IMG/VR virus record: IMGVR_UViG_3300042541_000539
Span: 1 to 63,936 of that record
Length of the DNA stretch: 63,936 nt
Source of the DNA: a virus
Reading direction: 5' to 3' (one strand)
The notes beneath the pieces were generated by a model. That model saw only the letters and a program-made list of their open reading frames with translations. It was not told the DNA's origin and did not search any database. The position numbers were made by a program, and so were the translations under genes. How positions within the stretch are numbered: position 1 is the stretch's first letter; every line of letters begins with the position of its first letter. Shown piece by piece: positions 15,273-24,288 of this stretch.

Positions 15273-15557
15273 ATGTTTAAATTTATCTCAATTGCTACTA
15301 CAGTTAGTGGCGCTCAACCAATCCTTTTTAATGTAGCCAATATTGCAGGAGTTTCTTTTCTTACTGCAACTACGTTTGTTATTTACACGGATTCATTAAA
15401 GCACACATTTACAACAAGCGCAGCCGGAGCGTCGGCTACTGTTGCTGCGGTTAACGCTGCTATTTTTGCTCAAGGGCCACTTTTATCTCCTGTGGCAATT
15501 CCTGCGGGAGTTACTATTTCTGCATTGCCAGTTGTAGTTCCAGTTGTTGCAGCATAA
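15273..15557 (+). CDS. Ala/Val-rich small late protein, 94 aa
   Basis: MFKFISIATTVSGAQPILFNVANIAGVSFL... rich in Ala, Val, Thr with alternating hydrophobicity, more like a beta-structured virion decoration protein than a membrane protein. Similar in style to the 88-residue protein at 16840. Followed immediately by a strong terminator, so it is probably expressed at high level. Confidence 0.6.
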   Translation: MFKFISIATTVSGAQPILFNVANIAGVSFLTATTFVIYTDSLKHTFTTSAAGASATVAAVNAAIFAQGPLLSPVAIPAGVTISALPVVVPVVAA

Positions 15558-15571
15558 TTATTTATTTTAAT

Positions 15572-15605
15572 TCCCCTATAGAGTAATTTATAGGGGATTT
15601 AATAA
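15572..15605 (+). terminator. Rho-independent-type terminator
   Basis: Perfect 9-bp stem TCCCCTATA (15572-15580) / TATAGGGGA (15589-15597) with an 8-nt loop, followed by TTTAATAATTT. Ends or attenuates the groEL-to-15557 transcript. Confidence 0.8.
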
Positions 15606-15620
15606 TTTAAAGTTTACAAT

Positions 15621-15935
15621 ATGGCATTTAAAATGGCAGGCCCTCCTTATAACGTGGACAACACCCCTATCTATAGTACAGATATGGACGACAATGTTTT
15701 AGGTATGGCCCAGTCAAATGGAACTATACTTGTTAACAAAAATATTTCTCCTTTAGAACTAAAAAAGAATAAAACTATATCACACGAGAAGGTTCACATT
15801 GAGCAAATGAAACGTGGAGATCTAGATTATACTGACTCAGATGTTTTTTGGAAAGGTAAGAAATATCCCCGAGCAACAATGAAAGAGGGAGCAAAGAATC
15901 TTCCTTGGGAAAAAGAAGCGTATAAAAAACAATAA
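15621..15935 (+). CDS. Small HExxH protein, putative zinc metallopeptidase
   Basis: 104 residues with HEKVH in the stretch KTISHEKVHIEQMKRGDLDY and a downstream LPWEKEAY that could supply the third ligand (Glu), the layout of a minimal gluzincin. It might process virion proteins or the cell wall. The motif is exact, but small size leaves the enzyme call tentative. Confidence 0.6.
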   Translation: MAFKMAGPPYNVDNTPIYSTDMDDNVLGMAQSNGTILVNKNISPLELKKNKTISHEKVHIEQMKRGDLDYTDSDVFWKGKKYPRATMKEGAKNLPWEKEAYKKQ

Positions 15936-15939
15936 ATAT

Positions 15940-15960
15940 ATGTAATAATATTAATATATA
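15940..15960 (+). promoter_or_regulatory. Candidate late promoter motif, copy 1
   Basis: TGTAATAATATTAATATATA lies in the gap before the secreted-protein gene. Closely similar strings occur at 26677-26694 and 33073-33090, each in a gap before a late gene. Confidence 0.4.
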
Positions 15961-15978
15961 ACTTTAATTTAATATATT

Positions 15979-16338
15979 ATGAAAAAAGTAATCTGTATTA
16001 TTGTATTTTTGTCGTTTAATTTTTATGCTCAAGCTCAAAAGCTTACTAAGGATTTTTTAGTTGGAACATGGACCTCCGACACCTCTCAAATAGATTTTTC
16101 TATTATAAACAAGAATGAACTTAATATTGTGTCATTTTCTTATTTAACTGGCAATTATTTTAAAATATTAGGTTATCAGTTTAATAAAAATAATTTCTAT
16201 TTAAACACATTACATGAACCTAATAATTGGGAAGCTTTAGGTAAATTTATAATTGTAGACCAAGATACAATGGTTGTTGATTATGTTAGCGATGCTCCCG
16301 GAAAAGTAATTTATAAAAGACTAATAAATAAAAAATAA
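15979..16338 (+). CDS. Secreted lipocalin-like protein, 119 aa
   Basis: An N-terminal signal peptide (MKKVICIIVFLSFNFYAQAQ) is followed by KLTKDFLVGTWTSD and a series of beta strands, as in small lipocalin/DUF-type proteins that are common in Bacteroidetes. It interrupts the structural genes and has its own AT-rich upstream region, so it is probably a host-derived accessory gene (moron). Confidence 0.65.
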   Translation: MKKVICIIVFLSFNFYAQAQKLTKDFLVGTWTSDTSQIDFSIINKNELNIVSFSYLTGNYFKILGYQFNKNNFYLNTLHEPNNWEALGKFIIVDQDTMVVDYVSDAPGKVIYKRLINKK

Positions 16339-16343
16339 ACAAA

Positions 16344-16826
16344 ATGAACACCCCCTTTAAAATGAAACCAGGCAGAGGTAATATGCCAAAAACAGGTAAT
16401 GGATTGCCAAGTCCTTTAAGACAAGAAAGCCTTGAGCTTACTAAAAAATACACAACAGGTAGAAAGAAATACGAGGAGCAAAGAAATAAAGGCAATGTAG
16501 ATTCATCTTTAAATGTTGACGCTACAACTGGATTTGCTAAGGCTAAACCTTATGAAAAAAAGTTTGTTACAAATCCAACAACAAAAGGAGCTAGTATTAT
16601 AGGGGGTAATAATAAAACCGTTGCTACTGCCACGTCTTACGGTGGAGGTAAAGAAGTTAAAACTTTGCGCGCAAAATTTGTTAAAGACAGTACCAATACT
16701 ATGAGCGATAGAAATCGTAAAGCCGAATTTTACAACGCTAATAGCGGAGGAACAAACCCTAATAACTTAAACGAGCGTCAAACGCGCTCTTTAGTAGGTA
16801 TAGGTAAAGTAAAAAGAACTAGATAA
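16344..16826 (+). CDS. Basic late protein, 160 aa
   Basis: Disordered, Lys/Gly/Asn-rich (FKMKPGRGNMPKTGNGLPSP, ASIIGGNNKTVATATSYGGG). No family recognised. Likely virion-associated by position and composition. Confidence 0.6.
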   Translation: MNTPFKMKPGRGNMPKTGNGLPSPLRQESLELTKKYTTGRKKYEEQRNKGNVDSSLNVDATTGFAKAKPYEKKFVTNPTTKGASIIGGNNKTVATATSYGGGKEVKTLRAKFVKDSTNTMSDRNRKAEFYNANSGGTNPNNLNERQTRSLVGIGKVKRTR

Positions 16827-16839
16827 ATAAAAATATATT

Positions 16840-17106
16840 ATGGGACAATTTGGAAACCAACCAGACTTCGCGACAAAATCAACAACGTTAAGTGCCTTTC
16901 CAGCAACAGCAACTATACCTTCAGCGGTATATATTGGAGCATTTACAAGTGCTCTTAGCGCTGCTTCTATTACGGTTAGATTAGTTGGGGATAGCGCGGA
17001 TACTACTTTTTCAGGGCTTTCTCAAGGTACATTTATGCCTATAATTGTAACAAGCGTAACTAGTGCTGTGAATATACCGGCTGCTAGTATAATATTATAT
17101 AATTAG
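16840..17106 (+). CDS. Small beta-type late protein, 88 aa
   Basis: MGQFGNQPDFATKSTTLSAFPATATIPSAVYIGAF... small, hydrophobic-alternating and Ser/Thr/Ala-rich. Could be a head decoration or fibre-associated protein. Ends with TAG. Confidence 0.6.
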   Translation: MGQFGNQPDFATKSTTLSAFPATATIPSAVYIGAFTSALSAASITVRLVGDSADTTFSGLSQGTFMPIIVTSVTSAVNIPAASIILYN

Positions 17107-17125
17107 ATAAATTAAATTAAATCAA

Positions 17126-17392
17126 ATGGAAAATACAAACAAAATTACAGAAGAACAATTACAAACTATAATTAGGCATCAAAAAGAAATGAATGGCCTA
17201 TTAGTTAACATAGGATTACTTGAATCTCAAAAGCACGGATTGTTACATCAGATTGCTGAAGTAAATAAAGAGCTTGAGGGATTTAAACTTGAATTGCAAA
17301 ATCAATATGGTGAAGTGAACATTAATGTCGAAGACGGAACTTATACCGCTATCGAGAAAAATGATCCTGCTAAATTAGAAGTTGTACAATAA
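17126..17392 (+). CDS. Coiled-coil late protein, 88 aa
   Basis: Residues 5-58 form a heptad-patterned helix (EEQLQTIIRHQKEMNGLLVN...LESQKHGLLHQIAEVNKELE), then a short beta end (VNINVEDGTYTAIEK). Resembles a small conserved protein upstream of terminase genes in related phages (from memory). It overlaps the next gene by 1 nt. Confidence 0.65.
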   Translation: MENTNKITEEQLQTIIRHQKEMNGLLVNIGLLESQKHGLLHQIAEVNKELEGFKLELQNQYGEVNINVEDGTYTAIEKNDPAKLEVVQ

Positions 17393-17619
17393 TGGATTCT
17401 GTAATTAGAAAGATAAGCATTGGCTCCGACTATAAGAACGAGGCAATGCATTATTCTATTGGGCAATCGGTATACGGGGGGCATGATATTTATGCTATAA
17501 TTCTTAATAATCATGATAATTCCTACTCTGTTTATATAAAAAAAGGAGAAGAAGTAATGCCATGGAAGAAGTTTAATTCTAACATGGCAATATCCGTAGA
17601 ATATGATCTAGAATATTAA
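17392..17619 (+). CDS. Small late protein, 75 aa
   Basis: MDSVIRKISIGSDYKNEAMHYSIGQSVYGG..., mainly beta, resembling an SH3-like small domain (YAIILNNHDNSYSVYIKKGEEVMPWKK). It overlaps neighbours on both sides by one base (TAATG), so is coupled to the tandem-GroES-like gene. Function unknown. Confidence 0.6.
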   Translation: MDSVIRKISIGSDYKNEAMHYSIGQSVYGGHDIYAIILNNHDNSYSVYIKKGEEVMPWKKFNSNMAISVEYDLEY

Positions 17620-18227
17620 TGGGAAGTGTATTTGATTTTATAGTCAAACCAGTTGGAGATAGATATAATAATAAAGTAAAGGTTGGTGATAAAGAATTAA
17701 TAATAAACACCAAGATTGAAAGTTTTAAAGCTGTAAATAACTTTGCTGAAGTAGTTAATGTACCATTAGCTTATTCAACTGATATAAAAGTTGGAGATAT
17801 AGTTGTAATTCACCATAATGTTTTTAGAGTGTTTTATGATATAAGAGGAGTCAAAAAGAATAGTAGATCTTATTTTAAAGATGATTTATATTTTTGCGCT
17901 CTTGATCAAATTTATTTGTATAAAAATACAGGTAAATGGCAAACATTTGGTGACAGATGTTTTGTTAAGCCTATTGAGAATAAAGACTATTTAAAGATCG
18001 ATAAAGAGCAAAGACTTATTGGTATATTAAAATACGGAAATGACTCTTTAAAAGCGCTCAAAATAGACGAGGGAGACCTTGTTGGATATACTCCTTATGG
18101 GGAATATGATTTTGTCATTGATGGGCAAAGATTATATTGTATGAAATCTAATGATATTGTAATTAAATATGAATATAAAGGAAACGAAACAAGCTATAAT
18201 CCAATCTGGGCACAAAGCAGTTCTTGA
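17619..18227 (+). CDS. Protein with two GroES-like domains
   Basis: 202 residues. Two successive segments share the GroES order of motifs. Domain 1 (about 5-102): FIVKPVGDR, FAEVVNVPL, DIKVGDIVV, then CALDQIYLY. Domain 2 (about 108-186): GDRCFVKPIE, RLIGILKYG, KIDEGDLVGY, then CMKSNDIVIKY. These align with GroES HDRVIVKR, GEVLAVG, VKVGDIV, SESDILAI. The mobile loop with a clear IVL tripeptide is not obvious in either half. It may be a capsid-assembly co-chaperonin (gp31-like) or an unrelated use of the fold. Its last 59 nt overlap the next gene. Confidence 0.65.
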   Translation: MGSVFDFIVKPVGDRYNNKVKVGDKELIINTKIESFKAVNNFAEVVNVPLAYSTDIKVGDIVVIHHNVFRVFYDIRGVKKNSRSYFKDDLYFCALDQIYLYKNTGKWQTFGDRCFVKPIENKDYLKIDKEQRLIGILKYGNDSLKALKIDEGDLVGYTPYGEYDFVIDGQRLYCMKSNDIVIKYEYKGNETSYNPIWAQSSS

Positions 18228-18444
18228 ATTAATTAAGGTAGCTGAAGAAGCTATTTTAGATAACGGAGATGATGATTTAAGTGCAGACAAATTAAAGAAT
18301 GCCGCAGCAACTAAAAAGCTTGCAATCTTTGACGCCTTTGAAATACTTAATAGAATAGAGCTTGAAGAAAAAATGCTTGAAGACGAAGAAAAAGGACCAA
18401 CCCAAGTAACATTTAAAGGTTTTGCAGAAGGGAGATCCAAATAA
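18169..18444 (+). CDS. Putative terminase small subunit
   Basis: 91 residues, mostly helical (KETKQAIIQSGHKAVLELIK, ...DAFEILNRIELEEKMLEDEE), directly upstream of TerL with a 1-nt overlap. Position and size fit TerS, but no DNA-binding motif is certain. ATG 18169 is the only good start, which forces an unusually long 59-nt overlap with the upstream gene in another frame. Confidence 0.5.
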   Translation: MNIKETKQAIIQSGHKAVLELIKVAEEAILDNGDDDLSADKLKNAAATKKLAIFDAFEILNRIELEEKMLEDEEKGPTQVTFKGFAEGRSK

Positions 18445-20666
18445 TGTACGAGCAAGCACTATATAGAATATTACCTGACCACGTAAAATCGAATGTTATA
18501 AAGAAAACAAATCGATACAATAACTGGAAATATGGGTATAATAAAGACCATGATATGGTTGTTATTAGTAAGACTGGAAAGATTGGTGAAATATATGAAA
18601 TCCAGAATTTAAAGATAGCATTACCATTAATAGAGAATACATACAAAAGAAAAGATAAGAAGGAGGAACAATACTGGCAGCAGTTAGAAGTCCCGAAAGA
18701 ACTTGAAAAAATAAAAAACGTATTTGACTGGAATAAATATCCAGACACATTCAAAGAACGATGGTATGATTATATTGATGCCGAATTCAAGTACAGGGAC
18801 GAAGGTTTCTCTTTTTATAATAATGGAATACCAACATATATAACTGGTTCACACTATATGTACTTGCAATGGAGCAAGATTGATATAGGGGCACCAGATT
18901 TTAGAGAGTCTAATAGATTGTTCTTTTTGTTTTGGGAGGCATGTAAAGCAGATAGCAGATGTTACGGTATGTGCTATTTAAAGAATAGACGTTCCGGGTT
19001 CTCATTTATGTCGTCGGCTGAATTAGTTAACTTAGCGACTATGTCAAGTGATTCAAGATTTGGAATACTATCTAAATCAGGAGCTGATGCTAAAACAATG
19101 TTTACAGATAAGGTTGTACCAATATCACTAAACTATCCTTTCTTCTTTAAACCCATACAAGATGGTATGGATAGACCAAAGACAGAACTTGCATATAGAG
19201 TTCCTGCTTCTAAGTTTACAAGAAGAAAATTAGATAACAGTGAAATGTCTGAAGAAATTACAGGGCTTGACACAACTATAGATTGGAAAAATACTGGAGA
19301 CAATAGTTATGATGGTGAAAAATTAAAGCTATTAGCACATGATGAATCCGCTAAATGGTTAAAACCAGATAATATATTAAATAACTGGCGAGTTACTAAA
19401 ACTTGTTTAAGATTAGGTAGTAGAATTATTGGTAAGTGTATGATGGGGTCTACCTCAAACGCACTAGATAAAGGAGGATCTAATTATAAAAAACTTTATT
19501 ATGACTCTGATGTCTCAAAAAGAAACCGCAATGGACAGACTAGTTCAGGATTATATAGTTTGTTCATACCTATGGAATGGTCGTACGAGGGATTCATTGA
19601 TACTTATGGAATACCTGTATTCGATACTCCAAAAACAACAATCAAAGGGGTTGACGGAAACGAAATAGAATATGGGGTAATTGAACATTGGCAAAACGAA
19701 GTAGACGGTTTGAAGTCAGACTCTGACGGACTAAACGAATACTATAGACAATTTCCAAGAACAGAACAACACGCATTTAGAGATGAAACAAAACAATCAT
19801 TGTTTAATCTTACAAAGATATACGAGCAAATTGATTATAACGACGATCTAAGAAATACTAATATATTAACTAGAGGTAATTTTCAATGGGAAGGTGGAAT
19901 ACAAGATAGTAAAGTAATATTCTATCCAAATAAAGATGGTAGATTCTTGGTATCATGGATACCGCCATATAATTTGCAGAACAGTGTTATTCAAAAGAAC
20001 GGGATGAAATATCCTGGCAATGAACACATTGGAGCTTTTGGTTGTGACCCATATGATATTTCAGGTACAACAGATGGTAAAGGATCGAAAGGAGCATTAC
20101 ACGGATTGACTAAGTTTTCAATGGACGACGCTCCCTCAAACGCTTTCTTTTTAGAATATATATCTAGACCTCAGACTGCTGAGATATTTTTTGAAGATGT
20201 GCTTATGGCTTGTATATTTTACGGTATGCCTATATTAGCAGAGAATAATAAACCAAGACTATTATATTATTTTAAAAGAAGAGGGTATAGAGGTTACTCT
20301 ATGAATAGACCCGATAAGGTATTTAATAAATTATCCGTCACAGAGAGAGAAATTGGGGGTATGCCTAACTCAAGTGAAGATATTAAACAAGCACACGCGG
20401 CGGCCATAGAAAGCTATATAGAGGACCACGTTGGATGGAATGAAGAAGGATGTGGTATAATGTATTTTCAAAACACTTTGGAAGACTGGGCAAGGTTTAA
20501 TATAAATGATAGAACAAAGCATGATGCTTCAATTAGTTCTGGCTTAGCTATAATGGCTTGTAATAAAAACAAATACATGCCAACTTATAGAAAAGAAGTT
20601 ATACCAACTTCATTAGGTCTAAAAAGATATGATAATAAAGGCACGACCTCAAAAATTATTAAATAA
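18444..20666 (+). CDS. terL: Terminase large subunit
   Basis: 740 residues; ATP-driven DNA packaging motor with headful/cleavage nuclease. A phage-type Walker A lies at about 179-190 (LKNRRSGFSFMS), Walker B at about 295-302 (LLAHDESAKW) and a nuclease-domain Asp in HIGAFGCDPYDIS near 532. YITGSHYMYLQWSKIDIG at about 132-149 is typical for the crAss-like/Bacteroidota podovirus TerL lineage (from memory). The adjacent portal starts 1 nt after the stop. Confidence 0.85.
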   Translation: MYEQALYRILPDHVKSNVIKKTNRYNNWKYGYNKDHDMVVISKTGKIGEIYEIQNLKIALPLIENTYKRKDKKEEQYWQQLEVPKELEKIKNVFDWNKYPDTFKERWYDYIDAEFKYRDEGFSFYNNGIPTYITGSHYMYLQWSKIDIGAPDFRESNRLFFLFWEACKADSRCYGMCYLKNRRSGFSFMSSAELVNLATMSSDSRFGILSKSGADAKTMFTDKVVPISLNYPFFFKPIQDGMDRPKTELAYRVPASKFTRRKLDNSEMSEEITGLDTTIDWKNTGDNSYDGEKLKLLAHDESAKWLKPDNILNNWRVTKTCLRLGSRIIGKCMMGSTSNALDKGGSNYKKLYYDSDVSKRNRNGQTSSGLYSLFIPMEWSYEGFIDTYGIPVFDTPKTTIKGVDGNEIEYGVIEHWQNEVDGLKSDSDGLNEYYRQFPRTEQHAFRDETKQSLFNLTKIYEQIDYNDDLRNTNILTRGNFQWEGGIQDSKVIFYPNKDGRFLVSWIPPYNLQNSVIQKNGMKYPGNEHIGAFGCDPYDISGTTDGKGSKGALHGLTKFSMDDAPSNAFFLEYISRPQTAEIFFEDVLMACIFYGMPILAENNKPRLLYYFKRRGYRGYSMNRPDKVFNKLSVTEREIGGMPNSSEDIKQAHAAAIESYIEDHVGWNEEGCGIMYFQNTLEDWARFNINDRTKHDASISSGLAIMACNKNKYMPTYRKEVIPTSLGLKRYDNKGTTSKIIK

Positions 20667-23072
20667 ATGAATATATACACAAATACAAATAGCGCTTTCC
20701 CTAGTCAAGTTGTTGATGATGCAACCAAAGCTTCCGAAGAATACGGATTGCAGGTTTCTAGAGCTATAGAGCAAGAGTGGTTTAATCAAGGCAGAACAAG
20801 CGGCAATAGGTATTTAACACATTGGAATAATTTTAATAGACTTAGGTTATACGCTAGGGGTGAACAACCTATACAAAAGTATAAGGATGAATTGTCAATC
20901 AACGGTGATTTATCTTATTTAAACTTAGACTGGACACCTGTGCCTATATTATCAAAATTTGTAGATATAGTTGCTAATGGCATTTCTCAAAAGACATATG
21001 ACGTAAAAGCTACTGCTCAAGATCCAGAGTCACTTAAGAAAAGAACTGACTATGCTTCTTCTTTACAATACGATATGGTTAACCAACCATTAATAAATAG
21101 CGTATTAGAAAAAACCGGTACAAACATATCTAAGTCAAATGTACCACCATCTGAATTGCCACAATCGCAAGAAGAGTTAGAGTTACACATGCAGCTATCC
21201 TACAAACAATCTATTGAAATTGCAGAGGAGGAAGCTATTAATACAGTATTAAAAGGTAATAAATATGACCTTACCAGAAAAAGACTTAACTACGATTTAA
21301 CTACAATTGGTATTGCCGCTGTAAAAACATCGTTTAATGTATCAGAAGGCATCGTAGTAGATTACGTTGATCCATCTTATATGATTTATTCATATACAGA
21401 AGATCCTCATTTTAATGACATATATTATGTAGGTGAAGTTAAAGCCGTTACTATATCAGAATTAAAGAAACAATTTCCTAATATTTCAGAAGAAGAATTA
21501 TTAAGAATTCAAAATATGCCCGGCAACAGACAGTATATTCAAGGCTGGGGAAATTATGATGAGAACACTGTTCAAGTATTATACTTTGAGTATAAAACAT
21601 ATATGAACCAGGTTTTTAAAATAAAACAAGGCGAAAACGGATTAGAGAAAGTTATTCAAAAAACTGATGCTTTTAATCCTCCAGCAAATGAAAATTTTGA
21701 AAAAGTATTTAGAACTATAGAGGTATTATATACTGGAGCAAAAATTATAGGTACAAATGAAATGTTGCAATGGGAGTTATCAAAAAATATGTCTCGCCCA
21801 TATGCTGATACTACTAGGGTTAAAATGAATTACAATATTGTAGCTCCTAGAATGTACAAAGGGAAAATAGATTCTATTGTATCTAAATGTATTTCATTTG
21901 CGGATATGATTCAATTAACACACCTTAAGTTGCAACAAGTATTATCAAGAGTTGTACCTGATGGGGTTTATTTAGATGTTGATGGATTAATGGAAGTTGA
22001 TTTAGGTAACGGAACTAACTATAATCCAGCAGAGGCATTAAACATGTACTTTCAAACCGGTAGTATTGTTGGTAGATCTTTAACGCAAGAAGGAGATATA
22101 AATAGAGGGAAGGTTCCGATCCAAGAACTTACTACATCAAGTGGTCAAGGTAAGATACAAAGTTTAATACAAACGTATCAGTATTACCTGCAAATGATTA
22201 GAGATGTTACGGGGCTTAATGAAGCTGTTGACGGAAGTAAACCAGATTCAAACGCTTTGGTTGGTTTACAGAAGATAGCGGCTAACGCATCTAACGTAGC
22301 TACACGGCATATAAAGGACGCTAGTTTAAGCTTAACAGTTAGCACTTGCGAAAACATATCGCTTAGAATACCTGATTGCTTAAACAATCCATTAACAAAT
22401 AACTCACTAAAGAATAGTATATCAACTTATAATGTACAAACATTAAAGGAGATTGAAAATTTAAACCTATACGATTTTGGTATTTATTTAGAGGTTGAAC
22501 CAGACGAAGAAGAAAAACAACAACTAGAACAAAACATACAAGTATCATTACAAAATGGTAGCGTAGATTTAGAAGATGTTATTGACATCCGTCAAATTAA
22601 AAATATCAAATTAGCTAATCAGTTATTGAAGCTTAAAAGAAAGAAAAAGCAACAAGATGTACAACAACAACAATTAGCAAATATACAAGCACAAGCAGAT
22701 GCTAATTCCCAGAACGCAGAGAAAGCAGCGATGTTTGAGGTTCAAAAACAACAGGCTTTAGCGCAAACTCAAATACAAATAGAGCAAGCTAAATCTCAAT
22801 TTGAAATGCAAAGATTGCAAGCAGAAGGCGAGATTAAAAAGCAACTACTTGCAGAAGAGTTTAATTACAATATGCAATTAGCTCAATTAAAGGTTCAGGC
22901 TGAAACAAATAAGTTTAGTCAGCTAGAAGACAGGAAAGACGAAAGAACTAAGATACAAGCGTCCCAGCAATCAGAATTAATAGATCAGCGTAAGAATGAT
23001 TCTTTACCAAAAGACTTTCAAGCAAACGCCTCTAACTTAATGGACGATCTAGGTGGTATGCTATCAATGTAA
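20667..23072 (+). CDS. Portal protein
   Basis: 801 residues. The position between TerL and a scaffold/capsid pair, and the portal-like core (EWFNQGRTSGNRYLTHWNNF, PVPILSKFVDIVANGI, VDPSYMIYSYTEDPHF), support the call. The last ~150 residues are a Gln/Lys-rich coiled coil (KKKQQDVQQQQLANIQAQAD...), as in crAss-like portals. Forms the head vertex ring for DNA entry and exit. Confidence 0.82.
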   Translation: MNIYTNTNSAFPSQVVDDATKASEEYGLQVSRAIEQEWFNQGRTSGNRYLTHWNNFNRLRLYARGEQPIQKYKDELSINGDLSYLNLDWTPVPILSKFVDIVANGISQKTYDVKATAQDPESLKKRTDYASSLQYDMVNQPLINSVLEKTGTNISKSNVPPSELPQSQEELELHMQLSYKQSIEIAEEEAINTVLKGNKYDLTRKRLNYDLTTIGIAAVKTSFNVSEGIVVDYVDPSYMIYSYTEDPHFNDIYYVGEVKAVTISELKKQFPNISEEELLRIQNMPGNRQYIQGWGNYDENTVQVLYFEYKTYMNQVFKIKQGENGLEKVIQKTDAFNPPANENFEKVFRTIEVLYTGAKIIGTNEMLQWELSKNMSRPYADTTRVKMNYNIVAPRMYKGKIDSIVSKCISFADMIQLTHLKLQQVLSRVVPDGVYLDVDGLMEVDLGNGTNYNPAEALNMYFQTGSIVGRSLTQEGDINRGKVPIQELTTSSGQGKIQSLIQTYQYYLQMIRDVTGLNEAVDGSKPDSNALVGLQKIAANASNVATRHIKDASLSLTVSTCENISLRIPDCLNNPLTNNSLKNSISTYNVQTLKEIENLNLYDFGIYLEVEPDEEEKQQLEQNIQVSLQNGSVDLEDVIDIRQIKNIKLANQLLKLKRKKKQQDVQQQQLANIQAQADANSQNAEKAAMFEVQKQQALAQTQIQIEQAKSQFEMQRLQAEGEIKKQLLAEEFNYNMQLAQLKVQAETNKFSQLEDRKDERTKIQASQQSELIDQRKNDSLPKDFQANASNLMDDLGGMLSM

Positions 23073-23105
23073 CCAAAATATTAACCAATTTTATATTATC
23101 ATATT

Positions 23106-24275
23106 ATGTCACAAGAAGTAAAACAGGAAGGGGAATTTAAAATGAAGAAACCTTCTGTAAAAAAATTAAACAAACCAACTGAAGTCACAAAGGTTGATTT
23201 GGATAAACCAAAAGAAGAGCCAATCAAAGTAGTAATTTCTAAAGAAGGAGAAGATGCCATTCAAGAACAAGCAACAGATGAAAGCGTGTTACGCAGCAAA
23301 CAGTCCGAAGTGGGATTGCAAGAAGTGGAAACAGGAAACGAAGGGACCGCTGAAAATGTTATTGAAGAAATCTTTGAACAAGAAATAAAAAAAGAAGCCG
23401 GCGAAGCTAAAGAAGAGCTTGCGGAGGCTTTAATAAAACACGAACAAGGTAAACAATTACCAGAAAATATTGAAAAGCTTGTTGCTTTTATGGAAGAGAC
23501 AGGCGGAACAGTTGAAGATTATGTTCGATTAAATGCCGATTATTCTAGCATAAGCAATGTAGCATTACTAAAAGAATATTACAAAAGCACAAAAAGTCAT
23601 TTAGATGCCGAAGAAATTGAATTTTTATTAGAGGACAAGTTTTTCTTTGATGAAGATATTGATGATGAAAGAGAAATCAAATTAAAGAAACTAGCTTTCA
23701 AAGAAGAAATCTCAAAAGCAAAGAAATTTTTAGAAGATACAAAACAAAAATATTATGCAGACATTAAGTCAAGACCTAGTGTAAATGCAGATCAACAAAA
23801 GGCTGTTGACTTTTTCAACAGATATAATACCGAGCAAAACAAAGTAGCTCAACAACACGAGACGTTTAAAAAACAAACATCTAAATTTTTCAACGACGAA
23901 TTCAAAGGTTTTGAATTCAATTTACCTGAAAAGAAGTTTAGATATAATGTTCAAAATCCGTCTCAAGTTGCAGAAAATCAAGCAGATATACAAACCTTTA
24001 TCGGAAAGTTTCTAGATAAAGAAGGTAATGTAACAGACACTGCGGGTTATCACAAGGCTTTGTACTCAGCTATAAACGCCGATAAAATTGCTTCACATTT
24101 TTATGAGCAAGGAAAAGCGGATGCTGTAAAACAAGTTGTTGCTAGTTCAAAAAACCCGAGTACAGATGCTCCTCGACAATCAGGAGAACCATTTATAAAT
24201 GGACTTAGGGTTAAATCTATTAGCAGCCAGGATTCCTCAAAACTGAGTATCCAAACAAGAAAATTTAACAATTAA
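23106..24275 (+). CDS. Putative scaffold / prohead core protein
   Basis: 389 residues, very Glu/Lys-rich and helical with a disordered N-terminal third; located between portal and major capsid protein, the usual scaffold position. Its last residues (GLRVKSISSQDSSKLSIQTR) could be the capsid-binding end. Called from position and composition only. Confidence 0.65.
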   Translation: MSQEVKQEGEFKMKKPSVKKLNKPTEVTKVDLDKPKEEPIKVVISKEGEDAIQEQATDESVLRSKQSEVGLQEVETGNEGTAENVIEEIFEQEIKKEAGEAKEELAEALIKHEQGKQLPENIEKLVAFMEETGGTVEDYVRLNADYSSISNVALLKEYYKSTKSHLDAEEIEFLLEDKFFFDEDIDDEREIKLKKLAFKEEISKAKKFLEDTKQKYYADIKSRPSVNADQQKAVDFFNRYNTEQNKVAQQHETFKKQTSKFFNDEFKGFEFNLPEKKFRYNVQNPSQVAENQADIQTFIGKFLDKEGNVTDTAGYHKALYSAINADKIASHFYEQGKADAVKQVVASSKNPSTDAPRQSGEPFINGLRVKSISSQDSSKLSIQTRKFNN

Positions 24276-24288
24276 AAATTAAAAAACT

